Notes: generated from the letters alone by a model not told the origin. A stretch of DNA of 64,000 nucleotides from Schizochytrium sp. TIO01 (GCA_004764695.1 SMSO01000032.1:8638668-8702667); one strand, 5' to 3'. Shown: positions 23,709 to 35,228, counted from the first letter of the stretch. Made by a program: numbers and translations.

Positions 23709-23894
23709 GCAAGCCAAGCATCACGCGTGGAATGTGCGGACGGGCTTTCAGAGGCTGCTCTCGCGTTCGTGGTGGAGAAACCGAGCTACGTTACCGATAG
23801 TCCCTCAATTCAATGTTTTCCTTCGCCCCAATGGCAGGAAGCGGCGCAGGCGCTGTTGACCTCAGGCTGTCTTGCGGCCCATTTGCCCTCATGA
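23709..23894 (+). other. Candidate C-terminal exon of an unrecognised spliced gene
   Basis: After the acceptor-like end CGACAAGAG, an open stretch of 61 codons ends in TGA. It encodes a protein-like segment (ECADGLSEAALAFVVEKPSY, later QWQEAAQALLTSGC). AT-rich DNA follows, as a 3' UTR might. No family was recognised, and the upstream partner exon is unknown. Confidence 0.22.
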
Positions 23895-25093
23895 CTTCTA
23901 ACATTTACGGGTAGGAGTCCTAGCCGCGACACAACGATATAATCTCGGCATCTGAAAATCTTTTTCCTTGAAAAGTTCGCATTACTATTAGTCGCCAGTA
24001 CCTGTTACTACTACCTCTGCTTCCTTCCTCTTTTCGAATTGGCCCGTTTAGCTTTCCCGTTTTCTTTCCTTTTGACTGTACCGATGATGGCCTTTTTGCA
24101 CCAAAGTTACACTACTTTAGTCAGCCGAATGACTCTATTTACAAATGATTTTATGTATACAGTATATATACACTTTAGTGTTTTAAAATAGCAAAAGAAA
24201 TGAAAAGAAAAGAAGTTTTTTTTTTGTTTTTTTTTTAACTTTAATTAAAGAGAGAACTTTGTTATCTAATCTGCAGCGTTTGGAGAAAAACGGCCATACA
24301 AGCATCGAAAAAGCAAGAGAAACTTAGAATATCAAGTACAGCAGAGTGGCTAACTAATCGAAGGTTGGTGCTTCGTCCAGCACCAATCGAAACTAGGTCA
24401 ACCCAGGCAAAGCTGTTTCTTTAGTGTTTTGATTGAACATCAAAACATATTATTCTTTTCGTTTAAAAAAAAAAAATCAAGTTAAAACGTTTTAAAATTA
24501 AATAATGCTTTTAAAAAACTTAATCTATAAATATTTTAGTTTTGAAAAGATACAAAAATAAAAATAAAAATCGACAAAGGCTTACAACAAAGCAGCGTAT
24601 TAACGAGGGACTAAGTTTGATGAAAAATTGAACGCTTTCAAAAGGTTAGAGACTTCAGCCCATTCGACTAGTTGCGGCCATGGAGATGACGACGAATGTT
24701 CGATGAAGCGATTGAGTGAATGCTTGATGACAGGATTTCGTGGGCCATTGGCACTTTACGCCATTCTTCCTTGAGAGCATTTATAGCCCAACCTAACCCC
24801 ACACACGCAGGTACCCGCTCTCGTCACCCTCAACCTTCCTGCAGAAATGGTCCCCACCACTGACTGACTCCACTCAAGTCTCCTACGAAACACAATATTC
24901 TCTTATCCTTTCAAGGGCACTTTTAATATTTAATAAAACACACAAAACAAATACATGTGTCAATGCAGTAGACAAGTGGGCTCCACATTCGTCATGCCCA
25001 GTTTAGTGTATTTTGAATAAATAAAATAAAACAAAAAGCAACTTTTAAAAGAAGTAATCTCGAAAAATTGTTGATGCTACTGATAAAAATTAC

Positions 25094-26572
25094 TTATACC
25101 ACCTCGAGACTTTTCGAGACTACATTAACATTACCCTTAGAAAGACTCTTCTTCAAGTTTGGCAGCCCGTGGGCGTTCGCAATGACTTTGGTGTGGGGTT
25201 GTTCTTCGATATCCTCATTTGTATGACACAAAATCATCTGCGGGTCACGCTCTTCGCCACCCTGCACTTTTAAAACGTCAGGTGGCGATGCTTTAATTAA
25301 ATCGTTCAAAAACTCTTGTGACGACATCTTTTGTAAGTCCAAGTTCGTTTGGTGTATCTGCAAGTGCGTTTGGTTTTTTAATGAAACCACATCCTCTTTT
25401 CTAACAGTCTTATTATGAAGCTCCGCAGAAGAATTACAAGCCATTGGCGTCTCCGAGTCTGTTACTGGGGTTCCAAGGTCCTCAAGATCGACATCATCAT
25501 CTAAGTCTTTAGGATGCCAATGCCGCAAACCCTGCGCATACGCTGGATAATGATGCCAATGAATATAATACTCAACCAGCAAAATCGCTGGAACAATTGA
25601 CGTGAGTGCTGCTATTGGGTAGGCCACATGAAAAGGTAGCTGAAGGGCAGAGTTGACAAGTTGGATTTGCCATCGTAGGGAAACGGAGCCCCATGTCACC
25701 CCCCAGTAATTCCGAACCATCCAAGCTTTATGCCTTACAATGTCTCGCCGAATAGCAAACTGTAAGGCAATCAAGACACTCGTGAACCAAAACACACTTA
25801 CAACACTATAAACAACATTTACCACCATACCTCCTTCAGACGTGATACCAAGCCAAAATGATCCACATGATCCAATTAGGACTGCGCAGACATATAAACG
25901 GCCCATGTAACGATGCAGCCTACGATAAGAACGCCTAAAAGGGGTGTAGAAAAGAAAGATACCAAGGAGTAAAGCAACAAGTGAAGTGATGATATGAGTC
26001 CACAGTGCTGCACGGTATTTAAGATACTGAGCTCCCGGGAAGACAAATTTGTTCTCATCATAACAACGAGCTTCCAGAGAAAATTGATCCGCTAATGCAC
26101 AGGAGACGCTCGCTTTTAGATCGACACCTTCGTGGCTGCGGTCCAAAAGATAACCTTCAATTCCTTTTACACAGTACCCTACAACTTGGTAGATTGGCAC
26201 AATATCAACACCGACGCTTACACCAAAGAGAAAGTACTTAATACATGAACCAAGGCTGCCAACGAGAAATTCACCATAGCTGACACGAAGGTATACAAGT
26301 GAGCATACCATGACAGAAAACCCCGTCACACCTTGAAACCCGTCAATTGGAAGTGCAAAAGTAAGAACCCCTAAAGCAAATCCGTAAACCACAAGGATTC
26401 GGCGGAAGTAGGAGCCCTGCATATTCCACGGGTACACAATAGATAGCTTTTGGTCCTCTACAGTGCATGTCGCAGTAGCTCTTCTTAAGTTACTCTCCTC
26501 GGCTGGGCCTTCATTCTTACACTGCTGCTCTTTGTTGAGATTCTTAATCCCGTTCATCATCATTATCTCCAA
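25094..26572 (-). CDS. DUF2306-family multi-pass membrane protein
   Basis: The intron-free frame encodes 492 aa with about seven to eight hydrophobic helices: 57-75, 82-98, 103-130, 189-210, 223-243, 250-272, 285-300 and 310-335. The hallmarks of DUF2306 are present in order: a WTHIITS helix (His about 193), HRYMGRLYV (about 220), a glycine-containing helix, and HKAWMVRNYWGVTWGS (about 281). The conserved histidines on neighbouring helices could bind a cofactor such as haem, but this is inference; the family has no established function. The cytosolic-looking tail after residue 345 (about 145 residues) is hydrophilic and acidic and is not part of the domain. The first three ATG-like codons (MEIMMM) are close together, so the exact start is uncertain. 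It lies in tandem with NDUFS7, about 1.3 kb downstream of it. Confidence 0.75.
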   Translation of the reverse strand: MEIMMMNGIKNLNKEQQCKNEGPAEESNLRRATATCTVEDQKLSIVYPWNMQGSYFRRILVVYGFALGVLTFALPIDGFQGVTGFSVMVCSLVYLRVSYGEFLVGSLGSCIKYFLFGVSVGVDIVPIYQVVGYCVKGIEGYLLDRSHEGVDLKASVSCALADQFSLEARCYDENKFVFPGAQYLKYRAALWTHIITSLVALLLGIFLFYTPFRRSYRRLHRYMGRLYVCAVLIGSCGSFWLGITSEGGMVVNVVYSVVSVFWFTSVLIALQFAIRRDIVRHKAWMVRNYWGVTWGSVSLRWQIQLVNSALQLPFHVAYPIAALTSIVPAILLVEYYIHWHHYPAYAQGLRHWHPKDLDDDVDLEDLGTPVTDSETPMACNSSAELHNKTVRKEDVVSLKNQTHLQIHQTNLDLQKMSSQEFLNDLIKASPPDVLKVQGGEERDPQMILCHTNEDIEEQPHTKVIANAHGLPNLKKSLSKGNVNVVSKSLEVV

Positions 26573-27881
26573 AATTTAATTATAGCCCTTTTCAGATCGT
26601 GTCCTGAGTCTACTCCTCTAATTACTCTCTAATATTATTCCCCTCTGTCGTTACCCCAAGACAGCGTGGGCTCCTACGCGATTTGAATGAAAAACAAAAC
26701 AAAGGCTCAATTTGGTTGAATTCAAGGTATTACTCGTCACGAAGATTCGGGACTGCCTTGCAAGTTTTTTAGTTTTTTTACGAATACCATTTATGTATTT
26801 ATTCAATACATTGTATGGCCTTGGTGACTCGGTGCTTGCACGATGGTTAGAACTGCTTGGTACCGAAGTATATATGAGCTGACAGCACCAATCCATGTGA
26901 TACACCGCGTCAGTCCATCAAAAATAGTCAACTGGGAACATGAAATGTTATTAAAAGAAACAATTTATTATTATTATTTAGTATGATAATACTTCTAGTC
27001 CGGTATCATTAAAATGGGCTTATTTATGCTGTGACTTTGATTGATGAGGAGAATAATTCAAACCCGCGCGGAAACGTAGATATGGAACTTCTTGATGGAT
27101 GGATGGATTTCAACAATGTTGATTATTTGATTCAACAAACAAATTCAAGCAACACTTGTCCACTACCCTAAAGTCTAATATTAATATTGTGTCTTGTTAG
27201 TGCATTCCAATTTTTGCAGTTCAGATTAATTAGATATGTGTGCTTAAACTGTCGCAATTACGATGGAGTCGATGGATTTCGCCTCAAACAAACTTGAGAT
27301 GATGGATGGTGAGCAATACATATACGACGCGGTACGAAGTAAGAAGGAATAGTCCACCAGCATGAAAAGGTCTGATCATTTACTTCGGCTCTACAAGTCG
27401 AAGGATATACGTCAGAATTTATGAAGTGAAGATGATGGACCACCTGAATATTGGCATTAATGTCCCAGTGGAAAGGGTCAGTGGTCTGACATGATAAGAG
27501 CTACTGCCCCCTCTTGCGACTGCGCATTACATGAGCGTTTACAAAGAGCTAATGATTCGAGATCGTGACATATAAAAATTTAATTTGAAAATTAGCCTAA
27601 ACTATCTATCTAGTTGGAGCTAATGATAAAGCTGAAGCAGCAGGAGCATGTCATAAATCAAAAATGACTTCATGATCCAGTCTCGGAATATTTATCGTAT
27701 TTGATTATCTTGGGGAATACGAAGAAAATTTAGTTTACCCCAAGACAACATAAATAGAAAAAGAAGAGCAACAATGGGAAGGAAAGAAGGTTCGAGTTCT
27801 TCAAAGCTATCTCAAGGTGGATGGAACACGAGTCAAGTGAAGGCAGGCTGACTGCAAAAACGCGACTTTAAGTAATGATAT
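26573..27881. other. Intergenic spacer between DUF2306 gene and NDUFS7
   Basis: AT-rich DNA holding the promoter of the DUF2306 gene and the 3' flank of NDUFS7. Only short frames occur (the largest is 84 codons on the minus strand at 26651-26905), with no recognisable product. Confidence 0.5.
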
Positions 27882-28104
27882 TTATCTACGAAGACGCAGG
27901 GTCAGGGCACGGTTGGTCTTGATCTTCTTCTGCAATTGCAAGAGACCGTACAAAAGGGCCTCAGCGGTGGGAGGGCAGCCCGGGACATAGACGTCAACTG
28001 GTACAATCTGTATAATGAATCCGCATATGAATGAACATTATACACGCACGGAAGTTAGTTTCATGTTTTCTGATCAATGCTTAGTCTGATCCCACCTTCA
28101 GACA

Positions 28105-28138
<34 letters not shown>

Positions 28139-29416
28139 AAACGAAATCCACAGCCTCTCATCAATACTGCTGCAGGGGTTAAGTTAAATTCAACTTACGC
28201 GGTCACATCCGCGCACAACGGAGTAAGAGTAGTGGTAGTAGCCACCACCGTTGGCGCAGCTTCCCATGGAAACAACCCAGCGGGGCTCAGACATCTGATC
28301 GTAAACTGTAGTGCACAATTTATTGTTCATGATATGTAACAACATCAATAGCGTATCACCATTGTAGAGAAAAGAAAAAACAAAAGGTAAGTTAGCCTCA
28401 AGACTTCCGCATTGGCTCAGCAGTGAGCTTGATAATCATGTAAAAGGAGACAAGATAAAAGTAACGTACCCTTGCGGAGAGCAGGAGCCATCTTGTTGGT
28501 GAGGGTACCGGCAACAATCATCACATCACTCTGACGGGGGGAGGCACGAAATACAATACCGAAACGATCCATATCGTAACGGGAAGCCTGGGTGTGCATC
28601 ATCTCGACGGCACAGCAAGCTAAAAGGTTCCAAAGCGTCCAAATGTAGAAAGTCCCGAGTGCGACAGGCATAGGTTTGACACCAATAGTGTTTCAAAATA
28701 TTCCCACAAAATCATGAGTTGACCAGAAGGCGAAGTAGTAGTAGAAACGGGAGACCAAAAGAAGAATTTAAAAAAAGTATCATCACATAAGCATGCACAC
28801 AAAAATCACGACAGTTAGTCAATCATCCCCCAGAAATATACCCCAATCAATGTTTGCATTGTACAGCTAGTATCCATTCAGGATGCTGAGGATCCAAGAG
28901 ATTGACCTATCTTTTATCAGCTACAAGCTTCGCGAAAATAACTACCGCCGACTTGATCAAGCAGCCAAGATCAAATCCACAGAGGCGGCGCACGAATAAA
29001 TAAAAAAACAATGTTGGAGTCTAAGAGCTCTGACGCCATTACAATGTACTTTGAACTCGTGAATAAACTCTGCGAACTTGTGAAGGATCCACGAAGCAGC
29101 TGATGGAGGGTCCTAGGGAGTTGGTATATGCAAATAGGGAAAACGTACCCAAACCAAAGGTCATCGGCCAGATGGATCCCTTGCGGGCCCAGTTGACGAC
29201 GTTGTCGAGCTGAGTGACGGCGAACTCAACACCGTCCTTGCCCTTGTGAAGAAGGCTGTCGATGGAGGAAGCGCCACCCTGGTCCTTCTGGGTGGGCACG
29301 GAGGAGTGCAAGTCGCGGGCGCCGTTCACGGCGGCGCGGGCCTGGGTGGAGGCCATCATCTGCGGGCGCAAGCCGGCCTGGGCCGGGCGCAGGGAGGCGA
29401 GGACGCGACCGAGCAT
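27882..29416 (-). CDS. NDUFS7: NADH dehydrogenase (ubiquinone) Fe-S protein 7, complex I PSST/20 kDa subunit
   Basis: Four exons give a 216-aa protein: 29416-29149, 28619-28470, 28305-28199 and 28007-27882. The three introns (529, 164 and 191 bp) all have GT-AG ends, and the phases join cleanly. The protein carries the cluster N2 [4Fe-4S] ligands: tandem Cys in [16 protein letters not shown], then [15 protein letters not shown] and [34 protein letters not shown] and [14 protein letters not shown] are near-invariant family segments. It passes electrons from N2 to ubiquinone in the peripheral arm of mitochondrial complex I. The start at 29416 ([17 protein letters not shown]) gives a good presequence; an in-frame upstream Met at 29482 would add 22 residues with several acidic ones and is less likely. 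Intron 3 holds a (GA)n microsatellite. Confidence 0.97.
28106..28136. repeat. Microsatellite (GA)15 inside NDUFS7 intron 3
   Basis: About fifteen GA units on the plus strand, which read as a pyrimidine (CT) run in the transcript. They lie about 100 bp before the 3' splice site of intron 3. Confidence 0.9.
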
Positions 29417-31879
29417 TTTCCTGTGCTCCTTAACCACACCAAATGTAATCCTCTCGCGCGCCAATTCGTCGCGGGCCTCCAAGCGAGCTAGCTCTGCCGC
29501 CCCGCCTTACTCGGAGGTGGTCGCCGCAGCAGTGCGTCGGCCGCACCTTATTCCGCCTTAACCTCATTTTCCCGCCACATTCTTTCTTTATATAAATACA
29601 CCTCATTTAAGGAGGATATCACTTCGGAAATTATTTATAAGGAGAACAAATGATTTGCCGAAGAACATAGTGGAACGTTCACTTTGCTCTCCCTCTCTCG
29701 TGAACAATAGAACGGTGTGGAATTTGATGTAGGAGGTCCTATCATGAAAGGAAAGTTGGTGGTGTGTACTTATATTCTCCGACTTGAAGGATGAGTGTTC
29801 TGAACGTTCAATAGCAGCCGCTTTCCCTGCTACTGCCATTAGGCAATTCTAACGCTTGTCTCTGGTGTAGCACCTACCTATTATCAGCTAGCACCAGGTA
29901 TTCTGTTTAATTAAGGGAGTTACTACCTATTAGGAAATCTTCGTAATACTAAGTTATTGAGCGCATTAGCAGCAACGATGGACGCCAAGATATTGGTGCC
30001 AGATACAAGGCCACCAGTGTATCTCGGTATGGCTCTAGCTAGGCGCCTGCTCATTGAAGTGATCACGTTGGCGTCGATGTGCGCCATCCCTACGAATCCG
30101 AACAGAAGCAGGCGTAGCTGCAATCTGGCTGAAGAATATTCCTTTCGCCGCCGCTTGCTCTCTAAGTCTTCTCTGAGGCTATCCGTTCCCGAACTGTTCC
30201 AACCCAAGTCTTTTTCTACTAAACACAACATAGTAACTCCTACTTCCCCAGGTGTTCCACTCACGCAGCACACCCCATCTCCGCACAACTGAGGGAGCGC
30301 AACCCCACCCTAGTTCACCCATCTACCGTTATCCATAGCCCATCACCAGCACAGTACCCCTACTGTCCCCCTAACCTAAACCGCACCCTCGGCCACATCC
30401 TTAGCGCCTATTTAGCAGCTCCTAGTGCAAGCATGGTCGCCCTTTCAACGTTTGGCCCCTTTGATTGAGTCCCCCAGGCCTATGTGTCGTTAGCCGAGTA
30501 CTAGCACTCTTTGGGCCGAAGATGGCCTCCTAGCGAGAAACCTAAGCCTGCTAGGCCGCGCTCATAGCAAGAACAGTACGAGGAGGAATAATCGGTGTCC
30601 TTAGCGGCCCTTAGGAGGTGTTACAGAGTAGCTTAGTGACCATTAGGTAGTGCTAGGGCTGAGAAAAGAAAGCGAGCAAGTTTGAGAAAGAGATGGAACA
30701 CTACTAGGCCCAGTATGGGGAGGTAGCAGTTCGCTACCGCCAGATAGGACGCGTGGTTGCTAGTGAGCGCGTAGGTACCCCTACTGGCTACCTAGCATAG
30801 TCAGAAGAAAGAGGGAAAGAGAAGAAAGAGGGAAAGGGCAAAGGCGAGTAAACACGAGGACGTCCGGCAAGAGGTCCTTGCGCAGAGCGCTCCTGCTGCC
30901 TCTCTCGGGGAGAGCGCGGCGGATTGTGGAGGCTGGCGGAGGGCCGGCTGGAGGCAAGGTGGCAGACGGGCAGGCAGGCGGGATTTGGCAGGCTGGCTGG
31001 CCGAAGGCAGCTGAGGAGCAGGAGGAGAAAGAATCAAACAGCCGAAGGAAAAAGAAGGGAATAAGCAGAGCTAGCTAGCTAGCTTGCTTGCTTGCTTGCT
31101 TGCTGCTGCTGCGCCTGTGAAGCGAGCGGCTGGAACGCGGAGCGACAGAGAGGAGGGAGGCCGGCGGAGACACGGGCGCAGGCGTGGCCTAGGGCAACGC
31201 GAGGCAGGTCCTGAACGCAGGAAGCGCCAGGTCTCACGAATTTCAAATTTCAAAACTCGCTGCCGCACCACTCTGAATGGAAGGAAGAGTCCATACTTCT
31301 AGCTAGCTAGTATCACAACAATACAGTAAGTAGGTACGTAGATACTTGCTTACGTAGGTAGTACGTATTTTCACAAATAACGGGGAAAAAGCCACCCAGG
31401 CAGCACAGGAACGACTCGGAGGCCGACCCTCTCCTGCGCAAAGCCAGGCAGCGCAACGGCGTCCCGCTTGGAGTAGTCGCGCGACTTTCCCCGGGGTCCG
31501 CTATTTCCTGTTGAAGTTCTGGTTCTTTTCAAATCTGGAATTTGAATTTGAATTTGAATTTGAATTTCGAATTTGAGTTTGAATTTTGAGACCTTGAATT
31601 TTGAATTTTTGAATTTCGAACTTTGAGCTTCGGAGTGGAAAACAACTCAAATTCGAATTGGAGCGTCGAAGGACAAAAGTCGAAGCAGCGTGGACTTGCT
31701 TGCGAAGTCTGAGGCTGCGCATTTGGGGGAAACAGCGGAGGACCCGACCCGATCGAGGCTCCGGCGTCGCTGAGGCCTCCTCCGTGCAGGACTGTGGAAG
31801 GCAGTAACTTGCCTTTCCCAAGACGGTTCGAACAACCCGAACCTCGCGAGCCGCCGCAGGCGCCGCGCCGCGCTTCACA
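29417..31879. other. Intergenic region between divergent NDUFS7 and amine oxidase genes
   Basis: Both promoters must lie here. Part of it (about 30290-30800) is unusually rich in CTAG, TAGG and CCTA words. The section 30860-31250 is GC-rich with GCTT/GCTAGC simple repeats near 31069-31112. A GAATTT-type hexamer run lies near 31540-31575. A 121-codon frame at 29923-30288 (minus) and others have no recognisable domain. Nothing firm can be called. Confidence 0.45.
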
Positions 31880-34528
31880 ATGCGGCTGCGGCGGCGGAGG
31901 CAGCGCGAGGCATCGCGGCGCGCAAGCCTGGCGCTCGCTGCAGCTGCGGCAGGCGGACAGGCCGGCGCGGCATCTTCAGCTTCGGCAGCGCTGCATGGAG
32001 GGCTCGCAGCGCTGGCGGCGGATTCGGCAACGGGGTCCATGGAGGCACTCGCAAGGGCTGAAGCGGCGGCAGAACGCCGCAGACGCCTAGAACTGCGCGA
32101 AGCGGAGTCGCGAAGGAAACGGCGGAAGCGGCAGCAACAGCAACAGCAGGCACTCGCTAGGGAGGCGAAGGCTGTGCCGACCGTGGTCATTGTTGGAGCA
32201 GGTCTTGCAGGACTTGCTGCAGCACATGAGATGAAACACCGCGGTGTCGAAGTCATCCTTGTGGAAGCACGGGGCCGCGTCGGAGGGCGCGTGCATGCGG
32301 CAGAGGTGCTAGGAGGCGCAGGGCGCGCGGACCTTGGCGCGAGCTTCATCCACGGCATTGAAGAGAACCCGATTGCGCAGCTTGCAGCAAGGTACGAAAG
32401 GGAACTTTACAAACAGGAGGACTCCGCACTTTATGACGCAGATGGACGTGAGATGGGGCGCGCAGACGACAGACTTGCACAAGACATCTTCAACGAGGCC
32501 CTTGAGGCTGCCGCTATGCGGAGAGAAAACCCGGCGAGGAGACCTGACGCGAGACGGCGCCTGCTTCAGGGCTCAGGAACAAATGCAAACGGTAATGGAG
32601 GAGCCAATAGTGCAGGGGCAAGACGAGGAAGGCGTGGACAGAGGGGACGCAGGACCACAGCAACGGCACTGAATGCAACAGCTGAACCGGCAAGAAGATC
32701 AAGGAGACTGGGAGGAGGAAAAGCTCCGTCGCTCGTGCTCATCAAACAAGACCTGGATTTGGAGCAGCAACAACGGGATAGGGCGAATGAAACAGATGCC
32801 GACGCTGACGCAGACGACGCATCAGCTCACTCAAGAGAGGACTCTAGTAACACCGAAGATCCTCAACGGGATGCCCCGAAGACAGAACCTGCAGCAGGCA
32901 CAGGTAATGCTAGCAGCTCTAGCTCTAGCTCTAGCACGGACCTTGCTCATGCAAACCCAGCTAGCGCAGATTCGTCAGCAACTTTGGACGCAAAGAACAA
33001 TGAAAGTTTACGTAAGGAGGTACCTGAAGTTAATGTTGATGTGAGCTCCAGCGAGATGGACAAAGAACTTGGTGAGAGTAGTAACAACGAGCAAAACAGC
33101 TATGACAACAATAGCAAGGGACAGAAGCGACGAAGCGTGTCCCTGCAGCATGCCCTAGACCGTGCATTGGAGGTTGTGGTACCCGAATTAACGGCGCCAC
33201 AACTCCGTGCCCTGCAATGGAACATGTCCTACCTTGAGTATTCCCTCAGCAGCGACCTAGACACTGTGAGTAATGAGGACTGGGATGCAGACGATGAGTT
33301 TAGCTTTAGTGGGGCACATTGTATGGTCCAGGGCGGTATTGGAAGTCTAGCAGAGAACCTTGCTGTTGGCCTCGATATCAGACGTGGGTCACCTGTGAAA
33401 CACGTTGTGTATGAAGCAGGGACTGAAGGGACAACTGCCGGACGCCATGGCGTCGAGGTGCGACTTGAGAGCGGTGAGACTATCGTGGCAGATGCATGCC
33501 TTATGACGGTGCCGCTTGGCGTTCTTAAAGCCAAGGCTGTGCAATTTGAGCCTGCCCTACCAGAGGCCAAGCTAGCAGCGATCGAGCGATTAAGCTTTGG
33601 CGTCCTGAATAAGATAGTCATGGCTTTTGATCATGTGTTCTGGAAAGAGCGTTCTCTGATGGGGTATGCAAGCGAGAAGCGTGGGTTCTATCCTATGTTT
33701 TGGGACGCTACACAAGCTAGTGGAGCACCGGTTCTTATGGCGCTTGTTTCTGGTCGCACCGCGGAAGCCATGGAGAAAAAAACTGACCAAGAGATTCTTG
33801 CTGAAGTTCTATCTACGCTTCGACTCCTCTACGGCCACAACGCTGTGCCAGAACCAAAGGACCACATCATCACACGCTGGCGCAGTGACCCTTATGCTGG
33901 AGGCTCTTATAGCTACGTTGGACTAGACGCTTCAGAAAAGGACTATGACCTCATTGCTGCGCCTGTGGCTGCAACGCCTATTAGCGAGTCCCAAGCGGAC
34001 TTTCGTCTTTTCTTTGCTGGAGAGGCAACCAACAAATTCTACCCGGCCACTGTTCATGGCGCATTTATGAGTGGTATTCGCGAGGCTCGGCATATTTCCT
34101 CATTGCTTCTGCGCAATGAAGATGCACTTGGCGATGACCATGCCAATTCTGCAGGCGGCCCGAACGTTCGTGACAATATATTGCGTCGCCTTGGCGCAGT
34201 AGCATCGCCTTGCGGTCGCCTTGCTGTACCACGGCCTCTGAAGAGCTCAGTTGACAAACTTAGCGTTGCCTTTGTGCGTCGCTACATTATTCACAACTTC
34301 AGCTTCACGCCGCCAGCCCCTTTGGAGAACTCGCAAATTATTGATGAGACAGCTACGCACGCCTCCTCTTCCCCTTCTTCATCTTCTTCTTCACCGGCGT
34401 CTTCACCATCGTCTAAATCAAACACACAAGGTCATTTCGAGGTTCCTGCTGCCCCTGTGATTTCCTCTTCAAGCGAGCGCCGGGACGGTTCGATGACATC
34501 CAGCGCACCCGTCGCAGCAGCCCAGTAA
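31880..34528 (+). CDS. LSD1-like flavin amine oxidase (KDM1-type), without SWIRM or tower
   Basis: The 882-aa frame has an Arg/Ala-rich N-terminus (1-95), then an FAD dinucleotide-binding motif (VVIVGAGLAGLAAAHEM, about 101-118), EARGRVGGRV and DLGASFIHG. Catalytic-domain landmarks of LSD1 follow: VSLQHAL, LQWNMSYLEYS, WDADDEFSFSGAH, GVLNKIVMAF with the active-site-region Lys, RWRSDPYAGGSYSYV and LFFAGEATNKFYPATVHGA. LSD1-type enzymes demethylate histone H3 Lys4 oxidatively, and the basic N-terminus would suit the nucleus. No SWIRM domain precedes the FAD domain. VSLQHAL runs almost directly into LQWNMSYLEY, where LSD1 has its coiled-coil tower, so the tower is missing. Instead about 200 low-complexity residues (about 214-414) precede VSL. 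The tail after 830 is Ser/Pro-rich. A polyamine oxidase is the alternative. The start is tentative. Confidence 0.85.
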   Translation: MRLRRRRQREASRRASLALAAAAAGGQAGAASSASAALHGGLAALAADSATGSMEALARAEAAAERRRRLELREAESRRKRRKRQQQQQQALAREAKAVPTVVIVGAGLAGLAAAHEMKHRGVEVILVEARGRVGGRVHAAEVLGGAGRADLGASFIHGIEENPIAQLAARYERELYKQEDSALYDADGREMGRADDRLAQDIFNEALEAAAMRRENPARRPDARRRLLQGSGTNANGNGGANSAGARRGRRGQRGRRTTATALNATAEPARRSRRLGGGKAPSLVLIKQDLDLEQQQRDRANETDADADADDASAHSREDSSNTEDPQRDAPKTEPAAGTGNASSSSSSSSTDLAHANPASADSSATLDAKNNESLRKEVPEVNVDVSSSEMDKELGESSNNEQNSYDNNSKGQKRRSVSLQHALDRALEVVVPELTAPQLRALQWNMSYLEYSLSSDLDTVSNEDWDADDEFSFSGAHCMVQGGIGSLAENLAVGLDIRRGSPVKHVVYEAGTEGTTAGRHGVEVRLESGETIVADACLMTVPLGVLKAKAVQFEPALPEAKLAAIERLSFGVLNKIVMAFDHVFWKERSLMGYASEKRGFYPMFWDATQASGAPVLMALVSGRTAEAMEKKTDQEILAEVLSTLRLLYGHNAVPEPKDHIITRWRSDPYAGGSYSYVGLDASEKDYDLIAAPVAATPISESQADFRLFFAGEATNKFYPATVHGAFMSGIREARHISSLLLRNEDALGDDHANSAGGPNVRDNILRRLGAVASPCGRLAVPRPLKSSVDKLSVAFVRRYIIHNFSFTPPAPLENSQIIDETATHASSSPSSSSSSPASSPSSKSNTQGHFEVPAAPVISSSSERRDGSMTSSAPVAAAQ

Positions 34529-35228
34529 CAGATGAAGTGGTCAAAATCGATTGACTAAATCACTGACAGACTGACCAACAATGTTGGGATTTGATAACCA
34601 GGTCCACGACACGTAGCAGAAGTATACCCTTCGCATCAGACTCTTTACGAGTATATACCGACACACAACACTGAATTAATGTACTTTAGGGAGAGTATGA
34701 CGCCACACACTATCTTAAAAATCCAATGAACAAAAAGGGTTATTTCTGTACAACCAAAAAGAGATAACTTTTTTAATTTAAAAAATGACACCGGATAAAC
34801 AAATGACCACAGTGCACAATATGCGAAATACAAAGCAACGACATGCATGCACTCATGGAAGAAGTAACCCTTTTATTCTTTGAGGATTGAAAAACTTTAA
34901 AAAACATGATTTAAAAACCTTACTACAACTCGCACAAAACGAAACCATGCCACAAAAGCACCACCGATAACATTACATGGTACGCTCTGATTTGAAATGA
35001 AAGCCCGCCCACATTCTTATAAAAAACTTATCTACACTGTTTTGTTCACATTTTCTATTGTCTCTTTTTCTTCACGAATTTTCGTTTGCCAAGTTCACTT
35101 AAAGTATGTTTTCCTTTCTCTCTGATAATTTGTGTATTCCTCTCCGACAGATTTGCAAACATTAATGGAAATGAACAGAACTTAAAAAAAAAAAAAAACA
35201 TTGTTTTGTAAGTTATCATGCCGATGGA
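34529..35228. other. Convergent intergenic spacer
   Basis: AT-rich 3' flank shared by the amine oxidase (plus) and tRNA ligase (minus) genes. It contains A runs near 35185-35199 and no credible gene. Confidence 0.5.

Larger units (their letters stand above)
16159..25093. other. 9 kb gap: GC-rich islands among AT-rich and microsatellite DNA
   Basis: No long intact reading frame is present. Islands of balanced or GC-rich sequence, 100-400 bp long, lie near 16980-17250, 17590-17770, 17930-18140, 18240-18440, 18960-19760, 20330-20570, 21080-21300 and 22010-23890. They alternate with A/T-rich and simple-repeat DNA, as exons and introns might. Short frames such as the 98 codons at 19022-19318 (+) and 104 codons at 20330-20644 (+) look protein-like, but neither matches a family I know. 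Competing frames also exist on the minus strand (for example 19876-20304). The part next to 16158 should contain the P5C dehydrogenase promoter. Confidence 0.4.

Noticed and set aside
31501-32358. 285-codon Ser/Arg-rich minus-strand frame overlapping the LSD1-like gene start
   Set aside because: GC-rich antisense of the Ala/Arg-rich N-terminus; low complexity, no domain.
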